A stretch of 64,000 nucleotides of DNA. Origin: Steromphala cineraria. Lineage: Eukaryota > Mollusca > Gastropoda > Trochida > Trochidae. The stretch covers positions 22,430,171 through 22,494,170 of the forward strand of contig OU744724.1 in assembly GCA_916613615.1 (NCBI GenBank). The letters are read 5' to 3'. Made by a program: the position numbers and the translations under genes. Numbering within the stretch: the stretch's first letter is position 1; every line of letters begins with the position of its first letter. Below the pieces are notes generated by a model. That model searched no databases and was not told the DNA's origin. It saw only the letters and a list, made by a program, of their open reading frames with translations. Positions 1 to 20,000 of the stretch are shown piece by piece.

Positions 1-401
1 AAGGTACAAGCAGTGCTGGAAACATCAATGATGACACCTTGTCAAGCCTGTCAGGCTTTGTTTAAATATTTTACCAAACTCAAACCATAAAAAGTACTCA
101 TTTCTATGATAACAAGATCATTTTGTAAATGAAGTAGATGCAAGAAAGGCACGTCAGTTTGCTGCTGGTATGTTATTGCTGGATATGTTGCCTTGCATTG
201 GTTTCAAATCCTCCAAGGGACTCAATCTCAAAATACAACAATTTGCAGATAATGTGATCCCAAATATGATGAGTGGTTGCAAGATGGAAAATTAGTATAA
301 ATATATACTCTATGGCTGTTTAACAATATTTTGTTATCTGAATATTTCAATTTAATACCATTATTACGGTCATTTTGAATAGATTTTAAAGATAACTGTA
401 A

Positions 402-7637
<7,236 letters not shown>

Positions 7638-8390
7638 TTAATACCGACCCTCATCTAGCGCTCGGAGTGCTGCCACCTGGTGTACAGTTTACTAGTCTCG
7701 TAATGCTTCCCTCATCACGCATGCAGCCACATCAATATCAGTATACAAGATGAGTCTAAAAGCCATAACTTCAAAATTTAAATGTGGATCAAGTTTTCGG
7801 CTTTAGACTTTTTTCAGATGCAGATAATCATGTAGTAGTTGATGTTTAAGCATGCTTTTAAAGTTTGACTATGGATCACTGCTTGTGTGACAAGGAAGAT
7901 GGACTATGGAGTAACATGTGTGTAAAGCAGCTAGATGGGCTGGTTTCACTGGTATTTAGGACATTGTATTTGCTGGCATCAGGATAAGATATGTCTACCA
8001 TTTTCAATGACTTTGTTATTTGCCAACTATCTTATCATTACCACTGAGATGCTATCAATTAGTGTAACTGAAAGGCAAAAGCAAGTATAGAGTGGACAAG
8101 AATTTTGGGCTCGGATACAGAATTTCAAACAGATTTTATGTCAACGAATGTCATATATGACTGAAAGTTATGATTTAGTCAGTTTCTTTTGAGAATGTAT
8201 TGTTTGGATAAATACTTCTTCTGCTCTCGTGTTTATTATCAATGTCACTGTCATTTCATTGTGAACCTATTATCAGGTAGGAATCAAATGTTACTCTCAA
8301 TTGTCAATAATCGACAAAGATGCTTAACTATGTATATTTATATGTAATTGTTGAATGTTTTACCATATAATAAATGCCATCTGAAGAACA
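7638..8390 (+). other. SEC23 3' untranslated region with poly(A) signal
   Basis: AT-rich sequence after the SEC23 stop. AATAAA at 8369-8374 is the first good poly(A) signal downstream. No coding signal was seen. Confidence 0.6.
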
Positions 8391-8819
8391 TGTTTTTTTT
8401 ATCACTTATATATACATTTTGTTAAATCATTCACTCCCCACAGAGGTACCTCATGTCATAAAGTTGTATAGTAATCAAGGAGTTTGTGGGATTCGGTTAC
8501 TTTCAACTAACAGAAAACATTTTCACCAAGGCTTATGTCATGATTCTGTTGCCTAATTACATTCTGTTTCAGAATGATGCAAAATAATTATAATCATATA
8601 TTTTAGTTTTCCTTAAAAATTCACTGATGCTTCAAAATGATCACTTTTAAAATCTCTGATTGCATCCAATCAGGCTTTGCCCTTTCTAATCTGAAAACTT
8701 CTATCATTGCATCTCAGGACTTTATGACTTCAGCTACCTCAGTGGAGAGAAAAGGTGAACCCTGACCATCAATGGGTTTTAGGTGCCAGAACGCATCTGT
8801 GGGCTTATTTTAACTATTA

Positions 8820-9310
8820 AAGAGACACAGAGTATGTTGATAGGATCACATATGTCAAATTTTGAAATCTATGTTATTACATCGGGAACCACTAACTGTT
8901 ACTGAAAATAACAAGTTAAAGGTCAATCAGTACATTAGAGCAAAAATACGGCCATTCAAAGTCGGGATTTTGATCGAAAACCGGACAAAGTGGCTCCAGT
9001 GGTGCCTCGCAACTTCGCCAAATTAACTTTGAAACCTTGTCATAAGCTGACAGGAAGATATATTCGATTCAATAGTGTTTATTAGGTATTGTAACTAATA
9101 GGTAGATTAATTGGATGCATAATTTCGAATATTAAACGTATTTGAGATGTTTTCTTGATTTTTCCATAAAATCAAATATTTAAGAGATATTATGCATAAA
9201 TGGATATATTTGCAAGTCCAGTGATGAGATATAAACTTCAATCAGCATATTAGATATTTTGTAGCTTATCAAAACCAAATAAAATTTAAGAAAGATACTC
9301 TGTGTCGCTT
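8820..9310. mobile_element. MITE with TA target duplication, about 491 bp
   Basis: The left end AAGAGACACAGAGTAT and the reverse complement of the right end AAGCGACACAGAGTAT match at 15 of 16 positions, and both are bordered by TA. The interior has no coding potential. The TA duplication suggests a Tc1/mariner-type non-autonomous element, but TA alone is weak evidence of superfamily. Confidence 0.75.
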
Positions 9311-9671
9311 TATGACATCTTGCACACAGAGTGTCATTAAATGCTGATGTCATGGACCCAGACAGACATGTCTGCCTTATGTTGTGAATAAACATTTCAC
9401 TGACTTAAGAATGGGCTCATTTCCATTCTTCAAGGCTAAAATGTCACAACTGCTAGGTTTATTTGAGTCACATTCCATAAGTTGGGTGGGAAACAATTGG
9501 GAGAATATCAAACCATGATTAAATTGTTAAGACAGTCACAATTGCGGTATATGCCTTGTATTTTCATTTCAGAAAATATAATCCACGAGGCTGTTTTCAG
9601 ATGAGTCACAAAATTCATGACTAATTGTAAAACTTCATCTTCATAATGTGGTCACAACAACATCCTAAAAC

Positions 9672-9985
9672 AATAGAGCCATTGATCTGTAGCTCATTAG
9701 GTTTTACATTTGATTTTGCTTCAGTGTTTGGCTAATGTGGTTACCCCCTTATTAGGGGCCAAGCCACCAAAGCTACAATTTATAATCCTCAGTAGTCTAT
9801 GAGTCTGTACACAAAGTTTCAGCTTTCTAGGCATATGCTTCTGGAGAAGAAGATGGAAATAGGTTTTTAGGGTTTGGCCCCTGTGTCCCTTATTAGGGCC
9901 CACAGGGCCACCAAAGCTACAATATATTATCCTCACTAGTCTATACACCAAATTTCAGCTTTCTAGGCCTTATGGTTCTGCAAAT
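9672..9985 (+). repeat. truncated copy of the AGCTCATCAGG repeat family
   Basis: Starts with the family head (ATAGAGCC...GATCTGTAGCTCATTAGG) and holds two internal units (TTATTAGGGGCC, CCACCAAAGCTACAA, TTTCAGCTTTCTAGGC). The usual GTCCGTCC-rich tail is missing. It lies between the convergent SEC23 and CCDC61 genes. ORFs here are shadows of the repeat. Confidence 0.8.
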
Positions 9986-10368
9986 CCAGTTCAGTAACAG
10001 TCAGTTGTTCCCAATGCGGTAACATCATATACTTTGTTTTGTGTGGATAGAAAACGGATTGAGGCAGTTACTTTTAACTTCAATCTAAACTAAAAGACAT
10101 TGTTATTACCCAGTAACTTATTTCAGGAAATCTCTTGCTTATCTGACTGAATTGCAAAAGAAAATTTGAAACGGTTTTTGGTTACTGTTTGGTTATTTTT
10201 TAAAGACCTTGGGTAACCAAAATGGACTGGATCTTTATGAATCGATTATCATTTACTGATATCACCAGTAAACTAGATACATGTTTTCCAGGTGAATATC
10301 TTTGATTTAGTAATAGAATTTCATTCTTTTTTCAAAAATAATTCACATGTAGAGATTTGTACTAATGT

Positions 10369-10374
10369 TTTATT
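10369..10374 (-). other. candidate poly(A) signal of CCDC61
   Basis: AATAAA on the minus strand, about 650 bases past the CCDC61 stop. The stretch between is AT-rich with no other feature, which fits a 3' UTR. Confidence 0.4.
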
Positions 10375-11020
10375 TAATTCACATATGTATATAAACTGTA
10401 CAATTAAATATGTTGGTATGTACATAATAATAAAAACACATTAAAAATCAGCTGCATAACTTAAAATTATGTTATGAACATTTGATTATCTAGTCGACAA
10501 ATGATTGGTATGATACATGTATATATTATGGATCTCATGAGCTTGACATGAAAAAGTTTGATAATGATAAAACATCCTGACTAGCTTCTATTCCTTTATG
10601 TTAATAAAACAACCTTGAAATTTGTCAAATAATTCACACCATGTAAGATAGCTCGTTGATGGTTAACATGCCAACCTTTAAACATTTGATATACATATCA
10701 TAAAATATTTTGTCAAATGATGAGGAATAATAAAATGTCATGATCCTGTCAGATTGATTACAATGAAGATTTTGAGGGAAGAGTTCCTTGTTACATGACT
10801 TCTTGACATGAGATTGAATGTTTAAGTTTAAATCAAGAGGAGAAAAAGCCCCTCCTACTGACTTCACACACGAAATATATAAACAGAAATATGAAGACAG
10901 AAGGTCGAGAACTTTGTCAATTTAAGCTCTTGAATTCTTCAAGTAAATGTAGGATTGTATTCAAATCATGTATCAGTGGCAATAATAAACATCCTATACA
11001 GAATAATACACCATCCTCAA

Positions 11021-14000
11021 TCATGAGAGACTGACTTTCATGAGCTGCTGGAGTCGGCTTAGTCTTTCATCGATATCACAAATTTCTGCTGATCTGTCAA
11101 AGTAATCACTTTCCTCACCTGGAAATACAAAAGAGTCAGTGAATAGTGTTGACATACTGTCAGGGATATTTCAGTTTTTGACATGTGAATTTTGCCATTC
11201 AATAGAGATGAGGTAAAGGAAAGAAAGGATAAACATCTTATCTTAACCAAGTTCTATTTTGTAAAACAAATGACAGGGAAGAACAAATATGGAAACGTTT
11301 ATATGCATGTCTACTTAGGCAATGTTAGCTCTAAAATAATCCTAATTACTGGGTTGGGTTAGCGAATTGAAATGGAATAGTTTTTTTCTGCTTGCAAATA
11401 TCCTATTTGGAATATAAATCTTTATCATGATCTAAAACATAGATTTTCAGAATATTCAAATAGGAACATATATATAAGGTAGTGGAAGAAAAGCTTGGAA
11501 AATCTAGGCTAGAACGTAGGAACAGGTTATTTGACTTTCCAAAAGATTCCTGGATGTATTGCATCATAGATATGTCAACTTTATGGAACTTTATTTACAA
11601 GCAATAACATTGCAATTGTAAGCCCAAACCAGATATATCTCTATTTTAAATGACACAAACTGAAGATTTGCTAAGACTTACCACTATCTGGATAGTTCTC
11701 CTTGTTCCTGAGTGTCCGTCTACGTCCCATCTCGGAATCAGGAGTACTGGCCAGAGTGTCACAGTCAAGGACAAATTGTTTACTAGGTACATGACTCATG
11801 TCAAATTCTGCAAAATTGTATTTTATCACCTGTCAGTAAAAATCTATGAAAGATGTTGTTTTATAGATATAGATATTTGAAAAGCACCTTTTTTCACATG
11901 TTGAATTGTTGTCTTGAAATGTGCATATGATGTGTGTTATTTCGCAGCAAATTATGAGAGGAATTCAACAAAACTTGTCCCTTATGCCTTATGCAACGGA
12001 TTTAGTAAATATCATTATTAACGGTTTTAGTAAATTTCATTATCAAAGATACTGATCAAATTAATTAACAAATTATTGGCATGTTCTTTTTATCTTTAAG
12101 TCTAAATGGCCAGTTTCGGAAAATATTACTGCAAAAATGCATAGATATGTACATTTATTAATTGGACATACTACTCTAAATCTTAATATAATGGACAAAA
12201 AGAATTTGGTTTATTGTTAAGATATTGATAAATATGCAGCTTTGATTCTTTTGGCTAAAGGAACTACCGTAGTTTGTTGTAAAGGATATACTTTCTTCTT
12301 TTTACTGGCAACATTCACTGGAGGTCTTTTGCCGTCTTTCCTGGGCTGAAATGAAGAAATTGGAATATAAAGTCCTTCTTTTACCGACTTAACAGTTTCA
12401 TTCAGAAACAAGACAAGATGGTTATCAACATCCCCCGCCAAATTTGTTTTCATTTCATTTTCATCCTACATGGGCCATAACTCTGTAATAATATATAATT
12501 GCATAAATCTCATTTTCGAAGTCCTTCAAGGTACAGACACCCTAAAGAGCAAATTTGGTTATGCTATCTCAAATACTCTCTGAGAAAAATTGTCTTCTTT
12601 GAGTCCAAAAAAACAAAACAAGGGCAACAACCCCATTAAAAATAATTGCAATATTCAGATATATATGTGAGCAGAACAAAAACGGTGATTGAAACAAGCT
12701 GACTGCCATAATGAGTATAATCCCTACACTGCTTGATATCCAGGGTATAAAAAGCATTACATGTGTCTGCCCAACCCACTGGCTATTTTTCTGTCCTAGC
12801 TCTCAAGGTTCTGTGAGGGAGATAGTCCAATGAGAGTTTTCTATGCAGATTGCACTCAGTGAAGGAGACAGGTGCAAGATTGTCTTTTAGGGCAAATTGA
12901 CTTTATCTATACGTTAAAGATTCTTACCAGGCCTGGACTTGTTGTGAATGAGGTCCTTCTTGGTTTGGCGTTATTGTTGAAGTTCCTGTGGATCATGTTG
13001 ATGACAATGATGATATACTGACAAATCATTGGTTTAAAAATGTTCTACTCAGACCTTTTTTATTTGTAAAATTTATTTGCTTCTTAGATTTCCATCATTT
13101 TATGAAAATTTACTACCAGATAAGGGATATTCACAAATTTACAGATGAAACTAGGTGATTACGTGAACATTCAACTATCAAATGATACTTCAAAAGTAAT
13201 TTAAAGCCTTCCCTCATATAGCCATGCAGTAAAGACAAGTTGAAAAGAGATTAAACTCTGCCTTAAAAAATATTTCATAGAAACTCCTGAATCAGAATGA
13301 ATCCCCAAATATCATGTATTCTATGTCATTCTATGTTGTTTTTTATATAATCTCCTCTATTGGCTCACCTGTGTCCCCTATATGAAGAGTCCGACATCCC
13401 TCCATCACTCATATCTCCTTGACTCCCCACTGTAACATACAAGGTTTTATCTTTACATCAACTTGGTACAATGTATGTTACACACAAAATGATTACCAAT
13501 AATGTCAAAAGCAGAGCCAGACATCACATAAATCTGATAAAAGTTACAGATGTCACATGATTGACTTAAACATAAATTAATTATACTATGTTTCTACTTA
13601 TAAAAACAGGATTGGCAAACATATACCTAAACCAGTGCTCAAGTTCAGTCCACTGTAATTATGTAAAACTGTAAAAAGGATTTGCCTGAATGCATTAATG
13701 AAGATTGTTTTAGAGTTTGCCAACTTGGATTATTAATTAAGATATTTGATACTTACATGATGAGTTTCTTGATCTATTTCGACTGTGAGCTGAAATATAG
13801 ACAGTTTCCATATATGATGATTAAATATTTTGAGATATGAACAAATATCTGTAAGCTGTTCCCCCTGAAAATCAAGAATCATGAAAGATGACAATGTAGC
13901 CTACGATTGCGGATATGAATGTCATAATATAAAACAGCAAATAGGAAAACAAGGTCATGATTAAAGAATTGAATTACATTTCAATTAAAACAAAATCTAT

Positions 14001-17000
14001 ATTTTTGTTAAAAGCCCTATTTAGTTATAAATCTACAAATAGAGTCCTTCCATAAAAAGCAAAAAGTAGCAAGGGACAAAAATTGTATCATTGACTTACA
14101 GCTCCAATTTTAAAACAAGATTTTGGGGGTTATTTTATCACAGCCTTTTTTACCAACACATCTATGTGGACAAATAGGTAAATGATTCGTACTTGACAAC
14201 CTGCTGGTGTTGCCACGGCCAGGTGAGGGGCCTGTCGATCTGTTTGACACTCTCGATAGGTTGGAACTAGTTTCTCGTTTCCTGAAATCAGAATTTATCG
14301 AGAATCTCAACCAAGCATCTTCTGATATCAAATAAAACAAACACAAAATGATAAAAGTAAAAAATATCCAAGGCTTGTCATTGGGTTTATGACATCATAG
14401 CAATGTGACGTCGTTGTGTTCATCACAATATGATGATGCAAAAGGTTTGTGATGTTTAGAACATTACCGATCGCAGGGCATCATTCAAAATCTACTGTCA
14501 AAATGATTTGTTCTAGGAGATATCGCTCAATCTTCCACAAGCTATACATCCATTGGAACACAGTTTTGGGTGATAAATCAAGTTTTTTTAATACTGTTCC
14601 TTGAGCACAAATTTCAAAATGAATCAGAGATATCATTTTTCAAAGTTTCAAGATAAGTGTTTGATTTCATCAAAATATACATGTATCACAAAATAAAGAA
14701 ATATTTACAACTTGCAACTTACTTTTTTAAGTGAGCTTCTCTATTCAAACGCTCCTTCTCTTTCACATATGCTGTTGGATCAAATCTTAGGTTGCGGGAT
14801 CCTGATATCAAAAAATGAAATTACATTCTAATTGTAGAGTTTGAAAATAGATGTTTTAAAAACAGTTTACTCCCTGTACATACCTTTACCATGAAAGTGC
14901 TATTACTCACATAAAGCTTGGGAGTCAATCATTTAAAACGAACAAAGCTGTCACCTGTCCCAAAGTAAATTGATATTTACTAACAATTCTTGCAATATTA
15001 GCTTTACAAAGATTTATATATTTACGCTATAACAAAAAAGATAAAATTCAAACATTAGAAATTTGGAATGTCAAGAATTTTCATGATCAAGAAAAGCCTA
15101 CCTGCAGGTGATGGTGTGCGACTTCTATTGCGCAGAAAACTGCTCCTATTTGATGTTGACCGATCACTTAATCCATTTCTGTTGGGTGCTGACGACGGCC
15201 TATCACGTGAGGATGACCGCTGACGAGAATATAGCCTGTCCTGAGAATAGTCTCTGCTGTATGACCGATCATTGGATAGGGATCTCTCTCTGGTGTACCG
15301 GTCATAAGACGATGACCTCTCTCTGGTGACAGGTCGCGATGACCTCTGGGAGCCTCGGGCACGGTCTCTCTTGTAAAGAGCCAGTTCATTAGTCAGACTT
15401 TTCACTCTTACTCGAAGGTTCCTTTCAGAGGCTCGCAATTCTTCAACCTTGGAATAGGAATTACGTATTAAAAACATCATGAAGAAAGGATTGTGTTGAA
15501 TCTCTTACTCAAGTGTGTTCAACACTGGTTTACTCATTGGCAAACTGGAAACAGTTATCACAAATTTACATGAGCTTAAAGAATTGTGTTGACATGTTTC
15601 TTTTACATCATAGATTAGCGAGTCAACTAACTTGATGCAATATGATAGCATTAGTTGTCAGTACATTGAAGAAATAAAATTCTCCAAAGAGTTCTCCCTA
15701 AATGTGACAGCTCCTTTAAGATATTGCTTTTTAATACTGCCTGAGCAGTTTAACATTTATAATGCAATACAAAACTAGTGTGATATTGCTGCACATATCA
15801 AATAAGAGCAATCTTCAGTTGCCACATCACAATATCAATATTGCCATAACGAAGGTACAGGACACATGGAAATCCTATTTTCAGATCACGATTACACTCG
15901 AAATATGAAATCACTTAATAAAAGTAAAACAAAGCCCCTTTCCATAAAATTCATTCTTCATAAATTTTGTGAATTACTTAGTATCAAATATTAACTATCA
16001 TACAAATCTTAAACTTATTTGAAAAAATAGTATTTCATGAGAAATCATCCAATATTTAATTATTGGACCAACTACTTGTATAGTAGCAAATGCTGACCTC
16101 CTCCAGGAGCTCTCTGTACTCCTGCCCTCTCTTGCTGGCCAGCTTCTGGTGTCTGGACTTCTCCTTCATCAGATCCTCCTCCAGATTCTTCACCAGGCTC
16201 TTCAACATGCGCACCTCGTTAACCGCCGACCCCGTCGACGTGCTCTTCAGCTCCCTTCTATAGTGTAGGAACTCAGACTCCAGTGCTTCCTTGTCTCTTT
16301 GTAGTCGTGAGTTTCTGAAATGGGGACATGATGTTTATCAAAAGGTGTACATTGTCAACTACAACATAATATTATCAAACAAAAGACAGTCATCAACATC
16401 TCCCATCAGTTTGGTAAAAAACAGAACAAGGGCAGTTATGCCCAATATATAAAAGAGGCACTTCTTATATCAAAATCCATCAAGGTATCGATACCCTGAA
16501 GGCACACAACAAATTTGGTTTAAACAGTATCTGAGAAATTTTCTCCCCTGAAAACTTGCAGATATATATAGGCATGGGCGAACATAGATGCCACATCTAC
16601 TTCAATGCTGTTAATGCTAATTAACTCTGAACTGCACATGTGATGGGTGACTTTTGTGGTCTTTAGCATTTCTGGTATTTAAATCAAAAACAAATGTGTA
16701 TACTGGGTATTACATACTTCAGCAATGAAAATCAAGGTGTCATTAAGTGTTAAGAGAGATATGTGACATCAAAACTTCTATACAAATTTGAAATTACTTT
16801 TTCATTTCAGAGTTATAACCAAGTATATACTTACTCCTTTAGCAGTTTGTCATTTTCTTTCAGTTTATGTTCTGATATCCCCTGAAACAAACATCCATGA
16901 CATGTAAGAAGATTTGCCATTTCCACATCTTAACATAATTTAAAGACACAATTTGTTTAATTAAATAGAAAAATAATAATAAATTGATAAAAAGAGTTCT

Positions 17001-20000
17001 TTTGCAAGAAATTAGGGAAAATTAGCAAGTGAACTTTGTAATTTCAATAATCAACTATCATTTGGCAACTTTTTCTTTCAGGTTTATTGTCAGAATAACA
17101 ACATATTTTTTCAAAATTTCAATTTTTGAGAATTAGAGCCTATAAAATTTCAGCTTCCAAAGTTTAAAAGAAGCAAGAGAATTTTGGTTTGAAATTGTCA
17201 AAAATGTCTCAAATCTATATATATATGACTTCATGTGATACAATTATCGTTGAGCACCTTGAATGTATTTGGTTAACAAACCTGATGTCTAAAAGCTTTC
17301 ATCTCTGACTTCAGTTTTCTTATAGTCTCTTGAAGCTGTCGTGGGTCAGGTTTCCCAACATACGGTAATGGTAAAGGGTAATGAATTCTGTATCAGAAAA
17401 GAAATGAAAACTTTTTCATTTATTATGAACTGATAGTTCATAAGGTTGAAGTATTTCATGCAAATATCAGATATTGTATATCATGAAATAGTACATAAAT
17501 TTTATTCAACAAATATCTCATATGATGAAGACTTACATCTCTTAACATCTTTTGATATGAAGAGACAGAGTATTGGAATCAATCTTTTCCATGAAAAGCA
17601 GACCCTCCAAAAGGTCCTCCACTGTTAGATATCTTTCTAACATAACTTACCTGTCAAACTCTACTGTGTATGTGAGGATGAGGTAGCGTTTGGAGTTGAG
17701 CACTGTTGATCGTGGCGCAGGGATAGAAGATTTGATTGAACTGCCAGACTTTCTCTGTCTTAATGATTCCAGGTCTGCATAAGTCAGTAGATCGAGTGAT
17801 ACACTGTCACTGCCCTGAACAAAAATATATAACATTGAACTGTCAAAAAGCTTTTTTGTAAAAATATTTGTTTAATCAAATAATAGACCGGGTAAAAACA
17901 TTTAATCAAAATAATAGACAGAGCAAAAACATTGTTTAACAGGTGTGCTCTGTATAGCCTTTTTCTGTATGCTTTTACTATAATACTAAGGGCAAAGTCC
18001 ATCTTCCACTACCATAAATTATACATTGTTTTTGTTATTTTGTATTGTACGTGGGCCCAAGGCCTTATACGAAATAAACTTGATTTATGATTTATGATAA
18101 GGGCAAAAGAGTTGTTAATTGCCAAACATGAGATGGTCATGGGTACACAGTGTTGTTCCTAGAGGGGGTCCTGGGGAATTTTTATCCACCCTTTTTACAA
18201 TTTCTAGAAGAAGGATACTTTTAACATTACAAAGGGTCCAACATGCTCAGAATTGGCCAAAATAAATGACCCCCTCTGCTGATCAACTAGGATCATCACT
18301 GGGTACATTTATTAATTGAAGAACAAGCTGAAAAAATAGAGCCATTGGCTCTGTAGCTCATCAGGCATCATATCAAGTTTGCTTTATACAGGCAAGATGA
18401 GCTAAAAATGAAACTGATGTTACCTATTGCAAGAAAACCTATAAAAAAATTACAAAACAAATGTATTATTATTCAACACTTTCTAGATCACCAATATCAG
18501 ACAGTGAAAGAAGTCCACACTAAAATATCCAAGGAGAAATAAATCATCTAATGGAGAAAAATAGGTTTTTAAGATTGTGACCCCTGTGACCCTATTTGGG
18601 GTCATGGGGTCACAAAACCTACAGTTTAGAATCCCCATTGGCCAAGGAGTCTACATGCAGTCTTTCAGCTCAATAGACCTTAAGGAGCTAAAGATGATGA
18701 TGAAAATAAGTTTTTAAGGTTGTGACCCCTGTGACCCTATTTGGGGTCATGGGGTCGCAAAATCTACAATTTAGAATCCCCATTTGCCAAGGAGTCTGCA
18801 CATATAATTTCAGCTCTCTAGACCTTTTGGAACTTGAGAAGAAGATGAAAATAGTTTTTTAAGGTTGTGACCCCTGTGACCCTATTTGGGGTCACAGGGT
18901 CACCAAAGTTACAAATTAGAATCCCCATTGTCCAAGGAGTCTGCACATATCACTTTCAACTTTCTAGTCCTTTTAGAACTGGAGAAGAAGATGAAAATAG
19001 GTATTTAAGGTTGTGACCCCTGTGACCCTATTTGGGGTCACAGGGTCACCAAAGTTACAAATTAGAATCCCCATTGTCCAAGGAGTCTGCACATATCACT
19101 TTCAACTCTCTAGTCCTTTTAGAACTTGAGATGATGATGAAAATAAGTTTTTAAGGTTGTGACCCCTGTGACCCTATTTGGGGTCATGGGGTCGCGAAAT
19201 CTACAATTTAGAATCCCCATTTGCCAAGGAGTCTGCACATATAATTTCAACTCTATAGTCATTTTAGTACTAGAGAAGAAGATGAAAATAGGTATTTAAG
19301 GTTGTGACCCCTGTGACCCTATTTGGGGTCACAGGGTCACCAAAGTTACAAACTAGAATCCCCATTGTCCAAGGAGTCTGCACATATCATTTTCAACTCT
19401 CTAGTCCTTTTAGAACTGGAGAAGAAGATGAAAATAGGTTTTTAAGGTTGTGACCCCTGTGACCCTATTTGGGGTCATGGGGTCACGAAATCTACAATTT
19501 AGAATCCCCATTGGCCAAGGAGTCTGCACATATCGTTTTTAACTCTCTAGTCCTTTTAGAACTGGAAAAGAAGATGAAAATAGGTTTTTAAGGTTGTGAC
19601 CCCTGTGACCCTATTTGGGGTCACAGGGTCACCAAAGTTACAAATTAGCATCACCATTGTCCAAGGAGTCTGCACATATAATTTTTAACTCTCTACTCCT
19701 TTTGGAACTGGAGAAGAAGATGAAAATAGGTATTTAAGGTTGTGACCCCTGTGACCCTATTTGGGGTCACAGGGTCACCAAAGTTACAAATTAGAATCCC
19801 CATTGGCCAAGGAGTCTGCACATATCATTTTTAACTCTCTAGTCCTTCTGGAACTGGAGAAGAAGATGAAAATAGGTTTTTAAAGTTGTGACCCCTGTGA
19901 CCCTATTTGGGGTCACAGGGTCACCAAAGTTACAAATTAGAATCTCCATATGCTAAGGTACTTGTACACAAAATTTCAGCCCTCTAATTTGTATGGTTCA

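Noticed and set aside
11682..11807. Acceptor at 11808 for CCDC61 exon 13
   Set aside because: It would leave the junction with exon 12 out of frame; the acceptor 22 bases upstream (exon from 11829) restores phase.
12217..12453. Minus-strand segment PRKDGKRPPVNVASKKKK with a good acceptor, as an extra CCDC61 exon
   Set aside because: Frame is complete without it (exon 12 to exon 13 at 11829), it borders a dispersed repeat, and it matches no CCDC61 region I know. It could still be an alternative exon.
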